Part shown: piece after piece, positions 1 through 8,819 of the stretch | Layout of the letters: every line of letters starts with the position of its first letter | How positions within the stretch are numbered: the first letter of the stretch is position 1 | Assembly: GCF_020551945.1 (NCBI RefSeq) | Contig: NZ_JAJBZH010000004.1 | Location: 321,353-385,352, forward strand | Reading direction: 5' to 3' | Source of the DNA: Cellulosimicrobium marinum | GTDB lineage: Bacteria; Actinomycetota; Actinomycetes; Actinomycetales; Cellulomonadaceae | Length of the DNA: 64,000 nucleotides | The notes under the pieces: generated by a model | Told to the model about the DNA's origin: nothing | What the model saw: the letters and a program-made list of their open reading frames with translations, nothing else | Database searches by the model: none | Program-made: the position numbers and the translations under genes

Positions 1-47
1 CCCCCGGCGCACGCGTAGGCGCGAAACCCCGCGCGCGCGCGCGATGC

Positions 48-1346
48 TCAGCCGCGCCCGCGGCCGAGCATCGCGCGCAGCACGGCGTCGTGCACGTCGG
101 TGTTGCGCTGCGCGCCGCCGAGCCGGTCGGCTCCGGGGCCCTGCGCGGTGATCGGCGTCGCCTCGCCCGTGTGGCCGCCCGTCGTCCAGTCGACCGTGAA
201 CTGCAGGTCCGTGCCCGCGACGTCGAACGGGCCGTCCTCGGACGTCGCGCCCTCCCCGCCCTCGTCCTCGTCGTCCACGTTCTCGATCGCCAGGCCACCG
301 GTGGCGTGGTCACCGACGACGAGCACGAGCGTCCCGCGGTGACGGTCCGCGAAGTCCAGGGCGAGCGCGACGGTCTCGTCGAGCGCCTGCCCGGCCTGGA
401 TGGTGCGTGTCGCGTTGCTGCGGTGCGCGAACTCGTCGACGGCCTCCTCCTCGACGACGAGGAAGAACCCGTCGCGGTCGCGCGCGAGCGTGTCCAGCGC
501 CTTCGCGGTCATGTCGACGAGCGGCACCTCGGGCTCGTACAGGTCGCCCTCGCCCTCGTTGCGCTGCTCGAACATCTCCTCGTTCGCGAACAGCCCGAGG
601 AGCTTCCCGCGCCCGGCGGCGTCGAGACCTTCGGCGTCGCTCACGTACGTGTAGCCGAGGTCCTGCGCGCGCTCGACGAGGTTCCCCGCGGTGCCCTTGC
701 TCTGCTCCGTCGGGTCCTTGGCGGGGTTGTCCTCCCACGCGCCCGGCTCGCCCGCCGGGAACCACCAGTCCTCGCCGCCGCCGAGGATCACGTCGGGACG
801 GGACGACTCGAGGAACTGGCGCGCGATCTCGCTCTGGTCCCCGCGGTCGGGCACGTGGGCGCCGAACGCGGCGGGTGTCGCGTCGGTGACCTGCGCCGTC
901 GTGACGAGGCCGGTCGCCTTGCCTGCTGCGCGGGCCCGCTCGAGGAGCGTCGGCACGGGCTCGCCGTCGACGTCGACTCCCACCGCGCCGTTGTACGTCC
1001 GCACCCCCGACGCGAACGCCGTCGCGCCGGCCGCGGAGTCGGTGACGGCGTCGTCGGGGTCTGCCGAGTCCGTCGTCGTCCAGCCGGCGTGCTCGAGCGT
1101 GTCCATCGCGAGCCGGCCGTCCTTCCCGACGGTCGCGAGGCGGACCACCTCGCGGTGCGACAGCCCGAGACCGTCGCCCTGGATGAAGATGACGTTGCGG
1201 GCGCGGTCGCCGTCGGGTCGGCCGTGCCCACGGTCGTCGTCCCGGCCGCCTCCCCGGTCGCCGGCCAGCGGCATCGTCAGCGCGAGCGCGGCCACCGCCG
1301 CGGCGCCGATCGTTCCTGTCCCGAACGTGGTGCGTCGTGCGTGCAT
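48..1346 (-). CDS. Secreted alkaline phosphatase (PhoA family)
   Basis: This 432-residue protein is a PhoA-type alkaline phosphatase, which hydrolyses phosphomonoesters outside the membrane. The N-terminus ([14 protein letters not shown] followed by an Ala/Leu-rich stretch to about residue 29) is an export signal with a twin-arginine-like RR. Visible family motifs are the metal-binding IQGDG near residue 57, the nucleophile motif TDSAAGATA with Ser104 (the E. coli enzyme uses Ser102), and GDHATGG in the C-terminal third. An Asp/Gly/Arg-rich linker (about 30-50) separates the signal from the enzyme. The start has a GAGGGAGAG ribosome site just upstream. It is transcribed divergently from hemH and is monocistronic. 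No PHO-box direct repeats were seen, so phosphate control is not shown by the sequence. Confidence 0.92.
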   Translation of the reverse strand: MHARRTTFGTGTIGAAAVAALALTMPLAGDRGGGRDDDRGHGRPDGDRARNVIFIQGDGLGLSHREVVRLATVGKDGRLAMDTLEHAGWTTTDSADPDDAVTDSAAGATAFASGVRTYNGAVGVDVDGEPVPTLLERARAAGKATGLVTTAQVTDATPAAFGAHVPDRGDQSEIARQFLESSRPDVILGGGEDWWFPAGEPGAWEDNPAKDPTEQSKGTAGNLVERAQDLGYTYVSDAEGLDAAGRGKLLGLFANEEMFEQRNEGEGDLYEPEVPLVDMTAKALDTLARDRDGFFLVVEEEAVDEFAHRSNATRTIQAGQALDETVALALDFADRHRGTLVLVVGDHATGGLAIENVDDEDEGGEGATSEDGPFDVAGTDLQFTVDWTTGGHTGEATPITAQGPGADRLGGAQRNTDVHDAVLRAMLGRGRG

Positions 1347-1444
1347 GAGCTCTCCCTCGAGCGTCGCACCGGCACGGCACGCGACGGCGGGGTCGCCGTC
1401 GGTCGCGGCCGCGCCCGACGGCGTCGGTGCCGCCGGATCTCTTC

Positions 1445-1472
1445 ACGCTAGGCCGGTGCCCTGCACCGGCAA
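1445..1472 (-). promoter_or_regulatory. Candidate promoter with palindromic operator upstream of the alkaline phosphatase gene
   Basis: Reading the minus strand, TTGCCG (1472-1467) and TAGCGT (1450-1445) are separated by 16 bp and look like -35 and -10 boxes about 100 bp before the phosphatase start. The spacer holds most of the perfect inverted repeat GCCGGTG-N5-CACCGGC (1452-1470), a plausible repressor site. The assignment rests on sequence pattern only. Confidence 0.4.
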
Positions 1473-1588
1473 GCCGGGACGGGTCGAATGCGCGACCCAC
1501 GGAGGTGACAGGGTGTCCCGTCAATGTCACGTCCGTCGTGCCCGGTTCTCGTCGGGCGTGCTCGCGACCGGGTGGGATCATCGGGAGC

Positions 1589-2755
1589 ATGCCCTCGTTC
1601 TCCCCCCAGGACGTCGCAGCCGACGCCACCCCCGACCTGCGCCCCTACGACGCGCTGCTGCTCTACTCGTTCGGCGGCCCCAACAAGCCCGAGGACGTCG
1701 TGCCGTTCCTGCGCAACGTCACGGCCGGCAAGGGCATCCCCGACGCCCGTCTCGAGGAGGTCGGCGAGCACTACTACGGCTTCGGCGGGAAGAGCCCCAT
1801 CAACGAGCAGAACCTCGCGCTGAAGGCCGCGATCGAGGCGGAGCTCGCGCGGCGGGGCGTCGACCTGCCGGTCGTGTGGGGCAACCGCAACTGGGAGCCG
1901 TACACGGACGACGCGATCACCGAGCTCGAGGCCCTCGGGGCGCGGCGCACGGTCGCGCTCGTGACCAGCGCGTTCTCCTCGTACTCCGGCTGCCGCCAGT
2001 ACCGCGAGGACCTCGCGGTCGTGCTCGAGAAGCGCGGGCAGCTCGACGACACCGGGTCCACCGGCGTGCAGTTCGACAAGGTCCGCTCGTACTTCAACCA
2101 CCCGGGCTTCGCGCAGGCGAACGTCGACGCCGTGCTCGACGCCTACGCGGCGCTCGCGGAGCAGGGCGGGGACGGCTCGGCCGCGCGGCTCGTGTTCGTC
2201 ACCCACTCCATCCCCGACACGATGGAGGCGGCGTCCCGCGTCGCGATGGCGACGTACTCCGAGCAGCACCTGGACCTCGCCCGCGTCATCGCCGCCCAGG
2301 TCTCTCAGCGCCTCGGGCACGACGTCGCGTGGGACCTCGCGTACTGCTCGCGGTCCGGCCCGCCGAGCCAGCCGTGGCTCGAGCCCGACGTCAACGACCA
2401 CCTGGAGGAGATCGCGAAGGACGGCGTGCGCGACGTCGTGCTCTCCCCGATCGGGTTCGTGTCCGACCACATGGAGGTCGCCTACGACCTCGACACGGAA
2501 GCCCTGGAGACGGCCCGGGAGCTGGGCCTGACGGCGGTGCGCGCCGGGACGGTCGGCACGCGCGAGCCGTTCGTGCGGGGGCTCGTGGACCTGCTGGTCG
2601 AGCGTGCCGCGATCGCGCGCGGCGACGACGTCGCCGAGGCGACCGTGGGCGACCTGCCCCCGTTCCGGTCGGTGTGCGCGCCGGGCTGCTGCCTGCGTCG
2701 CGACGGCGAGCCGAGCGGCGTCCCCGCGCTGTGCAGCACCGACCTGTACTCCTGA
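1589..2755 (+). CDS. hemH: Ferrochelatase (coproporphyrin III type)
   Basis: A 388-residue ferrochelatase that inserts Fe2+ into a porphyrin. In actinobacteria with HemQ the substrate is coproporphyrin III (CpfC). The protein opens with the family pattern [21 protein letters not shown], followed by [10 protein letters not shown]. Cysteines fit the actinobacterial [2Fe-2S] type: Cys135 in SGCRQY and the C-terminal CAPGCC (Cys363, 367, 368). The reading frame extends upstream to 1427, but the ATG at 1589 lies directly before the conserved N-terminus and has GGGAG a few bases upstream. The gene is followed 56 bp later by hemQ on the same strand, so the last two steps of coproporphyrin-dependent haem synthesis sit together. 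The coproporphyrinogen oxidase gene (hemY/cgoX) is not in the window. Confidence 0.95.
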   Translation: MPSFSPQDVAADATPDLRPYDALLLYSFGGPNKPEDVVPFLRNVTAGKGIPDARLEEVGEHYYGFGGKSPINEQNLALKAAIEAELARRGVDLPVVWGNRNWEPYTDDAITELEALGARRTVALVTSAFSSYSGCRQYREDLAVVLEKRGQLDDTGSTGVQFDKVRSYFNHPGFAQANVDAVLDAYAALAEQGGDGSAARLVFVTHSIPDTMEAASRVAMATYSEQHLDLARVIAAQVSQRLGHDVAWDLAYCSRSGPPSQPWLEPDVNDHLEEIAKDGVRDVVLSPIGFVSDHMEVAYDLDTEALETARELGLTAVRAGTVGTREPFVRGLVDLLVERAAIARGDDVAEATVGDLPPFRSVCAPGCCLRRDGEPSGVPALCSTDLYS

Positions 2756-2811
2756 GCACGCCCACCGCCGAGCACGACCACCCGCACCGCCGACGAGGAG
2801 ACCGCAGTCCC

Positions 2812-3561
2812 ATGAGCGACCAGCACGGAGGTGGCGCGGGCCGCGTCCCCGCCGACCACGACGAGATCAATGCGACGATCCGCTACGCGATGTGGTCGGT
2901 GTTCGCGACGGCGGCGCCGCTGCCCGCGAACGCCGAGGAGCGTGCGGCGCTGGTCACCGAGGCGCTCGACGCCGTGGGCGGCGGGGCGGACCCTGCGTCC
3001 ACGGACGGCGACCTCGTGGTGCGCGGCTGGTACGACGTCGCGGGCCTGCGGTCGGACGCCGACCTCATGGTGTGGTGGCACGGCCCCACGATCGAGTCGG
3101 TGCAGGGCGCGTACCAGCGCCTGCGCCAGAGCGGGCTCGGGGCGCACCTGGAGCCGGTGTGGTCGAACGCGGCCCTGCACCGCCCGGCCGAGTTCAACCG
3201 GGGTCACGTCCCGGCGTTCCTCGCGGGCGAGGACCCCCGCGGGTACCTGTGCGTGTACCCGTTCGTGCGGTCGTACGACTGGTACCTGCTGCCCGACGCG
3301 GAACGTCGCACGATGCTGCGCGACCACGGCCTCGCGGCGAAGGACTACCCGGACGTGCGCGCCAACACGGTGTCGTCGTTCGCGCTCGGCGACTACGAGT
3401 GGATCCTCGCGTTCGAGGCCGACGAGCTGCACCGGATCGTCGACCTCATGCGCGAGCTGCGCGCCACGGAGGCGCGCCGGCACGTGCGCGAGGAGGTCCC
3501 GTTCTTCACCGGCCCGCGCACGAGCCTCACCGCCTGGGCGGACCGGCAGCCGTTCGCCTGA
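2812..3561 (+). CDS. hemQ: Coproheme decarboxylase (HemQ/ChdC)
   Basis: A 249-residue chlorite-dismutase-family protein that converts coproheme to haem b with peroxide. Family features seen: [10 protein letters not shown] near the N-terminus, NRGHVPAF with His132, [15 protein letters not shown] with Tyr149, and [10 protein letters not shown] with His172. The 17-residue spacing of His132 and Tyr149 matches the distal histidine and catalytic tyrosine described for actinobacterial ChdC (Corynebacterium numbering H118/Y135), and His172 is in the position of the proximal haem ligand. ATG at 2812 follows GAGGAGACC. The gene lies right after hemH and is presumably co-transcribed. The downstream 171 bp to the convergent M48 gene hold no clear hairpin. 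Confidence 0.94.
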   Translation: MSDQHGGGAGRVPADHDEINATIRYAMWSVFATAAPLPANAEERAALVTEALDAVGGGADPASTDGDLVVRGWYDVAGLRSDADLMVWWHGPTIESVQGAYQRLRQSGLGAHLEPVWSNAALHRPAEFNRGHVPAFLAGEDPRGYLCVYPFVRSYDWYLLPDAERRTMLRDHGLAAKDYPDVRANTVSSFALGDYEWILAFEADELHRIVDLMRELRATEARRHVREEVPFFTGPRTSLTAWADRQPFA

Positions 3562-3732
3562 CAGCGTGCCTTGGGCTCGGACCTCCGGGGACGACCTGAG
3601 GGGCGGCGACGGGTCTACCATCCGCGCCGCTCGTCCCTCGCGCCGCTCCCGCCAGACCCGCCACGACCCGCCGCCACCCCTCCGGTCGTACCCGGCTGGC
3701 ACACGTCCCCCCGGTCGGTCCCGCGTGGTCGC

Positions 3733-5598
3733 TCAGGACGCCGCGACCGGGTCGGTGTCGCGCACGTAGGGGGTGACGAACGCGGCGAGCGCCTCGTTGC
3801 TGTCCTTCGTCAGCCGTTCGCCCGACCACGTCTCGTGCAGGGTCACGGTGGCGCCGCCGTGGAGGGTGAGGTCGACGCGCGCGGGCGTCACCTTGCGGAC
3901 GACCGCCGCGTGGATCTGCTCGTAGGGCAGGAACCGGTGGGTGCGGGCGAGCTCGGCGACGGGTGCCGACCGTGCCAGGGCGGCCAGCCGGGCCTTGCCG
4001 CCCTCGGTCTTCTTGGGGCACGGCGCGAGGACGAGCCCGTTGTCGAGCACGAGGACGTCGTGCTGGGTCCCGTCGACCTTGACGTTGGCGAGGCCGCCCA
4101 CGACCTGCCCGCCGTGCGCGGTGGCCTGTGCCGCGACCTGCGTGGCGGAGGCGACGTCGACACCGAGACCGGCGACCCGCTCCCGCGCCTCGGCCACGGT
4201 CGCGGGGTCGAGCGCGAGGCGGGCGACGTCCTCGAGGTCGAGGGGCGCGCCGTCGGGCCCGACCAGGGTCGCCGGTCCGGTCCACGAGAGGCGCCAGGCG
4301 GCGACGCCGGACGCGACGGCGGCGGCCCGCAGGGCCGCGGTGGTGGCGCCGACGAGCTCGGCGCGTGCCTCGTCGAGGGGCAGGCTCGGCACGGTGTCGC
4401 GGCGCACGGTGTCGTAGCCGCCTCCTGCGACGACGTCGAACCAGGTGTCGAGGCTCCCGCTGCCGGTCCCCGCGGCCCGGCCGACGGCGCGGTAGAGCCG
4501 GTCCGCGACCCGCTGGTCCTCGACGGGCATGGACCGGGCGACGAGCTCGTCCCAGCCCACCTGCTGCCGCGTGCCGTAGTCGACCTGCTCGTGGGCGACG
4601 CGTGCGGCGTGGTGCCAGAACGCGGGGACGAGCGCGGTGGCGGGCCGGTGGTCGAGGGGGGCGTCGGCGTCGGGCATCGTGTCCATGGCGGCGACGCGGG
4701 CGGCGATGGAGGGGTGGCTGTCCCACCGCGACTGCTCGGTGGGGGCGTGCTCCCGCATCTCGGCGAGGTCGCGCGACCGGCCCTGGAGGAGCTGTGCGAA
4801 GCCCTCGAAGACGGCGGTCGGCGCGGGCGCGTACCCGTGGTCCCAGCCGAGGGCCATGTACTGGCCGGTGTAGAAGCTCCAGGCGGAGTCGAGCGCGGGG
4901 ATCTCGCGCAGCGTGGCCTGGGCGGTGGCGCGGCCCGCCACCCGGACGGACAGCTCGTCCGCCTCGAGCTCCTGGCGGCGGCTCACGGCGGCGGAGACCA
5001 GCAGGTAGAGGTGGGTGTAGTGCTTGAGCAGCCAGCCGACGACGTTGCCCTGGAGCTGCTGCACGGTGGCGACCATGGCCGCGCGCCCGCGGTACGCGAG
5101 GGGGCCGAGGCGCGTGTGCGAGCGCGAGTAGTGACCGAGCTCGTGCGCGAGCACCGAGCGGAGCTGCGCCGCCGTGAGGCCCTGCAGCAGCGGCACGCCG
5201 AGGAACAGGCGGCGCGTCCCGCCGACCAGGCCGAGCAGCTTCGTGTCCTCGCTGACGGCCGCGTTGACCTCGGCGACGAGGCGGATCTCGTCGGGCGCGC
5301 GGGTGTCGGCGACCTGGGCGAGGCTTCGGACGGTCGCCCACAGCTCGGGCGCGGCCGCCTCGTCGAGCAGGACGCCCGACGGCGGGTGCTTCTCCGCCCG
5401 GGCGACGCGCCACAGCGCGACCACGAGCCCCACCGCGACCGCGACGGTGAGGAACCCGAGCTTCGCGGCACCCGCCCCGGCGTGCTCGGAGAACGCCCAC
5501 ACGGTCGTGACACCGAGGCCGACGACGGCCCCGAGCGCGACGACGTAGAACCCCATGAGGAGGAGGATCGAGAGCGCGGCGCGCAGGGTGGTGGTCAC
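3733..5598 (-). CDS. Membrane-anchored M48 family zinc metallopeptidase
   Basis: A 621-residue protein with two N-terminal membrane segments (about 8-33 and 46-64) followed by an M48 peptidase domain. The zinc motif HELGH is at residues 152-156, and the downstream glutamate ligand is in the SRRQELEADELSVRVAG stretch that typifies the family. Between them are further hydrophobic segments (TVQQLQGNVVGWLLKHY, THLYLLVSAAV). The C-terminal 300 residues lack a motif I recognise and are longer than in HtpX-type proteases (about 290 residues), so this is the larger two-part M48 form. It probably acts on membrane proteins or in stress quality control; the substrate is unknown. It stands alone, convergent with hemQ. 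Confidence 0.88.
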   Translation of the reverse strand: MTTTLRAALSILLLMGFYVVALGAVVGLGVTTVWAFSEHAGAGAAKLGFLTVAVAVGLVVALWRVARAEKHPPSGVLLDEAAAPELWATVRSLAQVADTRAPDEIRLVAEVNAAVSEDTKLLGLVGGTRRLFLGVPLLQGLTAAQLRSVLAHELGHYSRSHTRLGPLAYRGRAAMVATVQQLQGNVVGWLLKHYTHLYLLVSAAVSRRQELEADELSVRVAGRATAQATLREIPALDSAWSFYTGQYMALGWDHGYAPAPTAVFEGFAQLLQGRSRDLAEMREHAPTEQSRWDSHPSIAARVAAMDTMPDADAPLDHRPATALVPAFWHHAARVAHEQVDYGTRQQVGWDELVARSMPVEDQRVADRLYRAVGRAAGTGSGSLDTWFDVVAGGGYDTVRRDTVPSLPLDEARAELVGATTAALRAAAVASGVAAWRLSWTGPATLVGPDGAPLDLEDVARLALDPATVAEARERVAGLGVDVASATQVAAQATAHGGQVVGGLANVKVDGTQHDVLVLDNGLVLAPCPKKTEGGKARLAALARSAPVAELARTHRFLPYEQIHAAVVRKVTPARVDLTLHGGATVTLHETWSGERLTKDSNEALAAFVTPYVRDTDPVAAS

Positions 5599-5737
5599 GG
5601 TTCGCCTTTCACGTGCGCCGCACCGACGCGGCGACCTCGGCCGGGATCATAGCGGCGCCGCGGCTCGGCGCGTGACGGTCGTCCAGCACGCCTGCGCGCG
5701 AGGGTCCGGTCTGCGACGAGGAGTGCCTCCCAAGATG

Positions 5738-5751
5738 CTCAGCATGCTGAG
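5738..5751. promoter_or_regulatory. Perfect 14-bp palindrome, candidate operator of the TspO-like gene
   Basis: CTCAGCATGCTGAG is a perfect inverted repeat ending 18 bp before the TspO-like ATG, where a repressor would cover the promoter or the mRNA start. Dimeric repressors of the PadR/MarR kind bind palindromes of this size, but I cannot name the family from sequence. No regulator gene is adjacent. Confidence 0.5.
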
Positions 5752-5769
5752 GGATGTCACGCTGGCGTC

Positions 5770-6606
5770 ATGACGACCGCCGCCACGCACCCTCCCGCAG
5801 CCCTCGCCCCGACACCCGCCGACCGCGTCCGCCAGGTCGTCGTGCTCGTCGGCTCCCTCGTCGCCGCCGGCGCCGCCGCCTACGGCGCCGGAGCCTTCGG
5901 CGGGCAGCCGATCCAGGACGCCGCCGGGGGAGCGCTGTCCGCCACCGCCACCCCCGTCGCCCCCGACAACCCCGCCTTCCGCATCTGGTCCGTCATCTAC
6001 CTCGGACTGTTCGTCTTCGCCGTCTACCAGGTGCTGCCCAGCCGCGCCACGACGCCCCGGCTGCGCGCCACCGCCTGGTGGGTGCTCGCCTCCATGGTGC
6101 TCAACGCCGCCTGGATCGGCGTGGTCCAGGCGGGCTCCCTCGCCGCGAGCGTCGTCGTCATCGCCGCCCTCCTCGCCGTGCTCAGCGTCCTCGTCGTCCG
6201 GCTCGTGCGCCGCGCCCCCGACACCACCGCGCAGGCCGTCGTGCTCGACGGCACCACCGGCCTCTACACCGGCTGGGTGAGCGTCGCGACGCTCGCCAAC
6301 GTCAGCGCCGCCCTCGCCGACGCACAGGTCGGCGACCTCGGGCTCGGCGCCACCGGCTGGTCCGTCGTCGTCCTCGCGCTCGCGGCGGCGCTCGCGGTCG
6401 CCTGGGCCACGTTCACCGCCGGGCGCCGCGCCCTCGCCCTCGGCATCGGCCTCGCGATGTCCTGGGGTCTCGCCTGGGTGGCCGTCGGGCGCTTCACCGG
6501 CCCGCTCGCCGACGAGACGGTCGGCTGGGCCGCGGTCGTCGCGTCCGCCGTCGCGCTCGGCGCCGGCGTCTGGGCCGCGACCCGCCGGCCCGCGCGTCAG
6601 GGGTAG
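5770..6606 (+). CDS. TspO/MBR-like tryptophan-rich membrane protein (long form)
   Basis: A 278-residue polytopic membrane protein with about seven hydrophobic segments. It resembles the TspO/MBR (tryptophan-rich sensory protein) family through FRIWSVIYLGLFVFAVYQ, WWVLASMVLNAAW and LYTGWVSVATLANVSA. Classical TspO proteins are about 150-180 residues with five helices and bind porphyrins; this is the longer variant common in actinobacteria, so porphyrin binding is an inference. The ATG lies 18 bp after the palindrome at 5738-5751 and has only a weak ribosome site (GAGGG, 16 nt upstream). Its last 10 bp overlap the convergent glutamate dehydrogenase gene. A family of unrelated membrane proteins remains possible. 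Confidence 0.7.
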   Translation: MTTAATHPPAALAPTPADRVRQVVVLVGSLVAAGAAAYGAGAFGGQPIQDAAGGALSATATPVAPDNPAFRIWSVIYLGLFVFAVYQVLPSRATTPRLRATAWWVLASMVLNAAWIGVVQAGSLAASVVVIAALLAVLSVLVVRLVRRAPDTTAQAVVLDGTTGLYTGWVSVATLANVSAALADAQVGDLGLGATGWSVVVLALAAALAVAWATFTAGRRALALGIGLAMSWGLAWVAVGRFTGPLADETVGWAAVVASAVALGAGVWAATRRPARQG

Positions 6607-7892
6607 AGCCCCCGGATCTGGTGGGCCTCGGCGACGCGCTGCACGCCGATGACGAGCGCGGCGTCGCGCAGGCTCAGCCCGTCGCGGCGGGCGAGTCCCG
6701 CGACCTCGTCGTAGGCGTGCAGCATGCGGTGCTCGAGCTTCTCCCCGATCTCGTGCTCGGTCCACCAGTACGCCTGGTTGGCCTGCACCCACTCGAAGTA
6801 GGACACGACGACGCCGCCCGCGTTCGCGAGGACGTCCGGGACGACGGTGACGCCGTTCGCGGCGAGGACGCGGTCGCCGTCGGCCGTCGTGGGGCCGTTG
6901 GCGCCCTCGACGACGAACCGGGCGCGCACGCGCGGGGCGGACGCGGCGTCGAGCACGCCGCCGACCGCGGCGGGGACGAGGACGTCGACGTCGAGGGCGA
7001 GCAGGGTGTCGTTGTCGATCGCGTCCGCGCGCTCGTACCCGAGCACGCTGCCGGTCGCGGCGACGTGCTCCACGAGGGAGCGCACGTCGAGGCCGTCCGG
7101 GTCGTGCACACCGCCGTACTGGTCGGAGACGGCGACGACCTTGGCGCCGCGGGCGGCGAACAGCGTCGCGGCGTGCGAGCCCACCTTGCCGAAGCCCTGG
7201 ATCGCGACGCTGACGTGCGCGAGGTCCTCCCCGGCCTCGGCGAGCGCCGCGGCGGTGACGTGGACGACCCCGGCCGAGGTCGCCGTCGTGCGGCCGAGCG
7301 AGCCGCCGACGGTGATGGGCTTGCCCGTCACGACGGCCGGGATGGTGTACCCCTGGTTGACGGAGTAGGTGTCCATGACCCAGGCCATGGTCCGCTCGTT
7401 CGTGCCCATGTCGGGCGCCATGATGTCCCGCTCGGGGCCGATCACGGGCATGATCTCCGACGTGTAGCGGCGGGTGACGCGTTCCAGCTCGGCGTCGGAG
7501 TGCTCTCGCGGGTCGATCGCGACCCCGCCCTTGGCGCCCCCGTACGGGAGGTCGACGAGGGCGCACTTCCACGTCATCCACATGGCGAGGGCGCGCACCT
7601 CGTCGATGTCGACCCCGGGGGCGTAGCGCAGTCCGCCCTTCCCGGGCCCGCGCGACACGTTGTGCTGCACGCGGTATCCGTGGAACAGGACGGTGCGGCC
7701 GTCGTCGCGGCGCAGGGGGACGGCGACGTTGACCTCGCGGCGGGGCGTGGCGAGCATCTCGTGCAGGCCGGGGTCGTAGCCGAGGAAGTCGACCGCGCCG
7801 GCGAGCTGGGCGTGCGCGGTGGCGAGGGCGGAGCCGGCGTCGGCGGGCCGGGCCGTGGGCAGGGTCGTCTGGGGTGCTGACGTCGTCGTCAC
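6597..7892 (-). CDS. Glutamate dehydrogenase (Glu/Leu/Phe/Val dehydrogenase family)
   Basis: A 431-residue NAD(P)-dependent dehydrogenase interconverting glutamate and 2-oxoglutarate plus ammonia. The substrate-binding signature is VSRGPGKGGLRYAP, the catalytic lysine is in DLPYGGAKGGVAIDP, and the Rossmann motif is AIQGFGKVGSHAA. GGVVVSYFEWVQ supplies the serine that, with the first lysine, contacts the glutamate side-chain carboxylate, which favours glutamate over leucine dehydrogenase. I chose the GTG at 7892 because GGAGGA precedes it by 4-5 nt; an in-frame ATG at 7952 lies inside the hairpin region and lacks a site. Together with putA nearby, it would take proline-derived glutamate to 2-oxoglutarate. 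Confidence 0.93.
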   Translation of the reverse strand: MTTTSAPQTTLPTARPADAGSALATAHAQLAGAVDFLGYDPGLHEMLATPRREVNVAVPLRRDDGRTVLFHGYRVQHNVSRGPGKGGLRYAPGVDIDEVRALAMWMTWKCALVDLPYGGAKGGVAIDPREHSDAELERVTRRYTSEIMPVIGPERDIMAPDMGTNERTMAWVMDTYSVNQGYTIPAVVTGKPITVGGSLGRTTATSAGVVHVTAAALAEAGEDLAHVSVAIQGFGKVGSHAATLFAARGAKVVAVSDQYGGVHDPDGLDVRSLVEHVAATGSVLGYERADAIDNDTLLALDVDVLVPAAVGGVLDAASAPRVRARFVVEGANGPTTADGDRVLAANGVTVVPDVLANAGGVVVSYFEWVQANQAYWWTEHEIGEKLEHRMLHAYDEVAGLARRDGLSLRDAALVIGVQRVAEAHQIRGLYP

Positions 7893-7914
7893 AGGTCCTC
7901 CGGGTCGAGGTGGT

Positions 7915-7948
7915 TCCCGGGCCCGGCGGGGGTGTGCCGGGCCCGGGA
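7915..7948 (-). terminator. Strong stem-loop between aldo/keto reductase and glutamate dehydrogenase genes
   Basis: TCCCGGGCCCGGC (7915-7927) pairs perfectly with 7936-7948 across an 8-nt loop. It lies 17 bp past the reductase stop and before the dehydrogenase start, so it fits an intrinsic terminator for the reductase transcript. There is no U-tract, as is common in GC-rich actinobacteria. Confidence 0.65.
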
Positions 7949-7964
7949 TCACGGTACCGCGCGG

Positions 7965-8768
7965 TCAGTTCCCGAGGGCGTCCACGGCGGCGCGCTCGTC
8001 GTCGGTCAGGGTGAACCCGGCGACGTCGAAGTTCGCCTCGATGCGCTCCGGGGTGACGGACTTCGGGATGACGACGAACCCGTGGTCGAGGTGCCAGCGC
8101 AGCACCACCTGGGTGGGCGTGACGCCGTGGGCCGCGGCGACGTCGGCGAGGACGGGCGCGTCGAGGTCCGTGCGCTTGAACGGGCTGTACCCCTCCAGCA
8201 CGACGCCGCGCGTGGTGAGGTCGTGGGCGAGGCGGTGGTCGTAGTCGGCGGGGCTCCAGGGGATCTGGTTCACGGCGGGGGTCTCGCCGACCTGCTCGGA
8301 GAGGATGTCCACCTGTTCGACCGAGTAGTTGCTCACCCCGATCGAACGGACCTTGCCCTCGTCCCGCAGCTCGACGAACCGCTCCCACACCCACGGCGAC
8401 GCCTCGCCGGACGGCGGCCAGTGGATCAGCCACAGGTCGACGTAGTCCGTGCCGAGGTCGCGCAGCGACGCTTCCAGCGTCTCGCGCTCGCGCCCTGCGG
8501 CGTCCGGCGGCAGCTTCGTCGTGACGAACACGTCGCCGCGGTCGACGGACGACTCGGCGAGCGCCCGGCCCACCTGCGCCTCGTTGCCGTAGCCGGTCGC
8601 GGTGTCGACGTGGCGGTAGCCCACGTCGAGCGCGTGGCGCACGGAGCGGTACGCGTCGTCGCCCTCGGACTGCCACGTGCCGAGGCCGAGCAGCGGGATG
8701 TCTCCGCCGGGCAGCGTCGCCGTGGGGATGCGGGAGGGTCCCTGGCCTGTCGTTCCGGGTGTCGTCAT
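7965..8768 (-). CDS. Aldo/keto reductase (2,5-diketogluconate reductase type)
   Basis: A 267-residue NADPH-dependent aldo/keto reductase with a TIM-barrel fold. The catalytic tetrad is visible in order: Asp in YRHVDTATGYGNE, Tyr in the same motif, Lys in VFVTTKLPP, and His in LWLIHWPP. The coenzyme loop ends in VVIPKSVTPERIEANF. Length and motifs match the DkgA-like group, which reduces small carbonyl compounds and keto-sugars; the physiological substrate is not evident. A 51-bp gap separates it from the PAS-AraC regulator gene upstream on the same strand, so the two may be co-transcribed, with the stem-loop at 7915-7948 ending the message. Confidence 0.92.
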   Translation of the reverse strand: MTTPGTTGQGPSRIPTATLPGGDIPLLGLGTWQSEGDDAYRSVRHALDVGYRHVDTATGYGNEAQVGRALAESSVDRGDVFVTTKLPPDAAGRERETLEASLRDLGTDYVDLWLIHWPPSGEASPWVWERFVELRDEGKVRSIGVSNYSVEQVDILSEQVGETPAVNQIPWSPADYDHRLAHDLTTRGVVLEGYSPFKRTDLDAPVLADVAAAHGVTPTQVVLRWHLDHGFVVIPKSVTPERIEANFDVAGFTLTDDERAAVDALGN

Positions 8769-8819
8769 GCCACCAGTCTTCGTGCCCGACGCCGTCCCTC
8801 GCCACCGGACGAGGCAGCG

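Noticed and set aside
28-43. Alternating GC run at the left edge
   Set aside because: Simple-sequence stretch next to the window boundary with no feature to attach it to.
1427-1588. N-terminal extension of ferrochelatase
   Set aside because: Runs through the phosphatase promoter region, does not resemble the family, and the ATG at 1589 abuts the conserved domain.
3562-3732. Possible small gene or terminator between hemQ and the M48 gene
   Set aside because: No frame with ribosome site or coding pattern and no stable inverted repeat was found.
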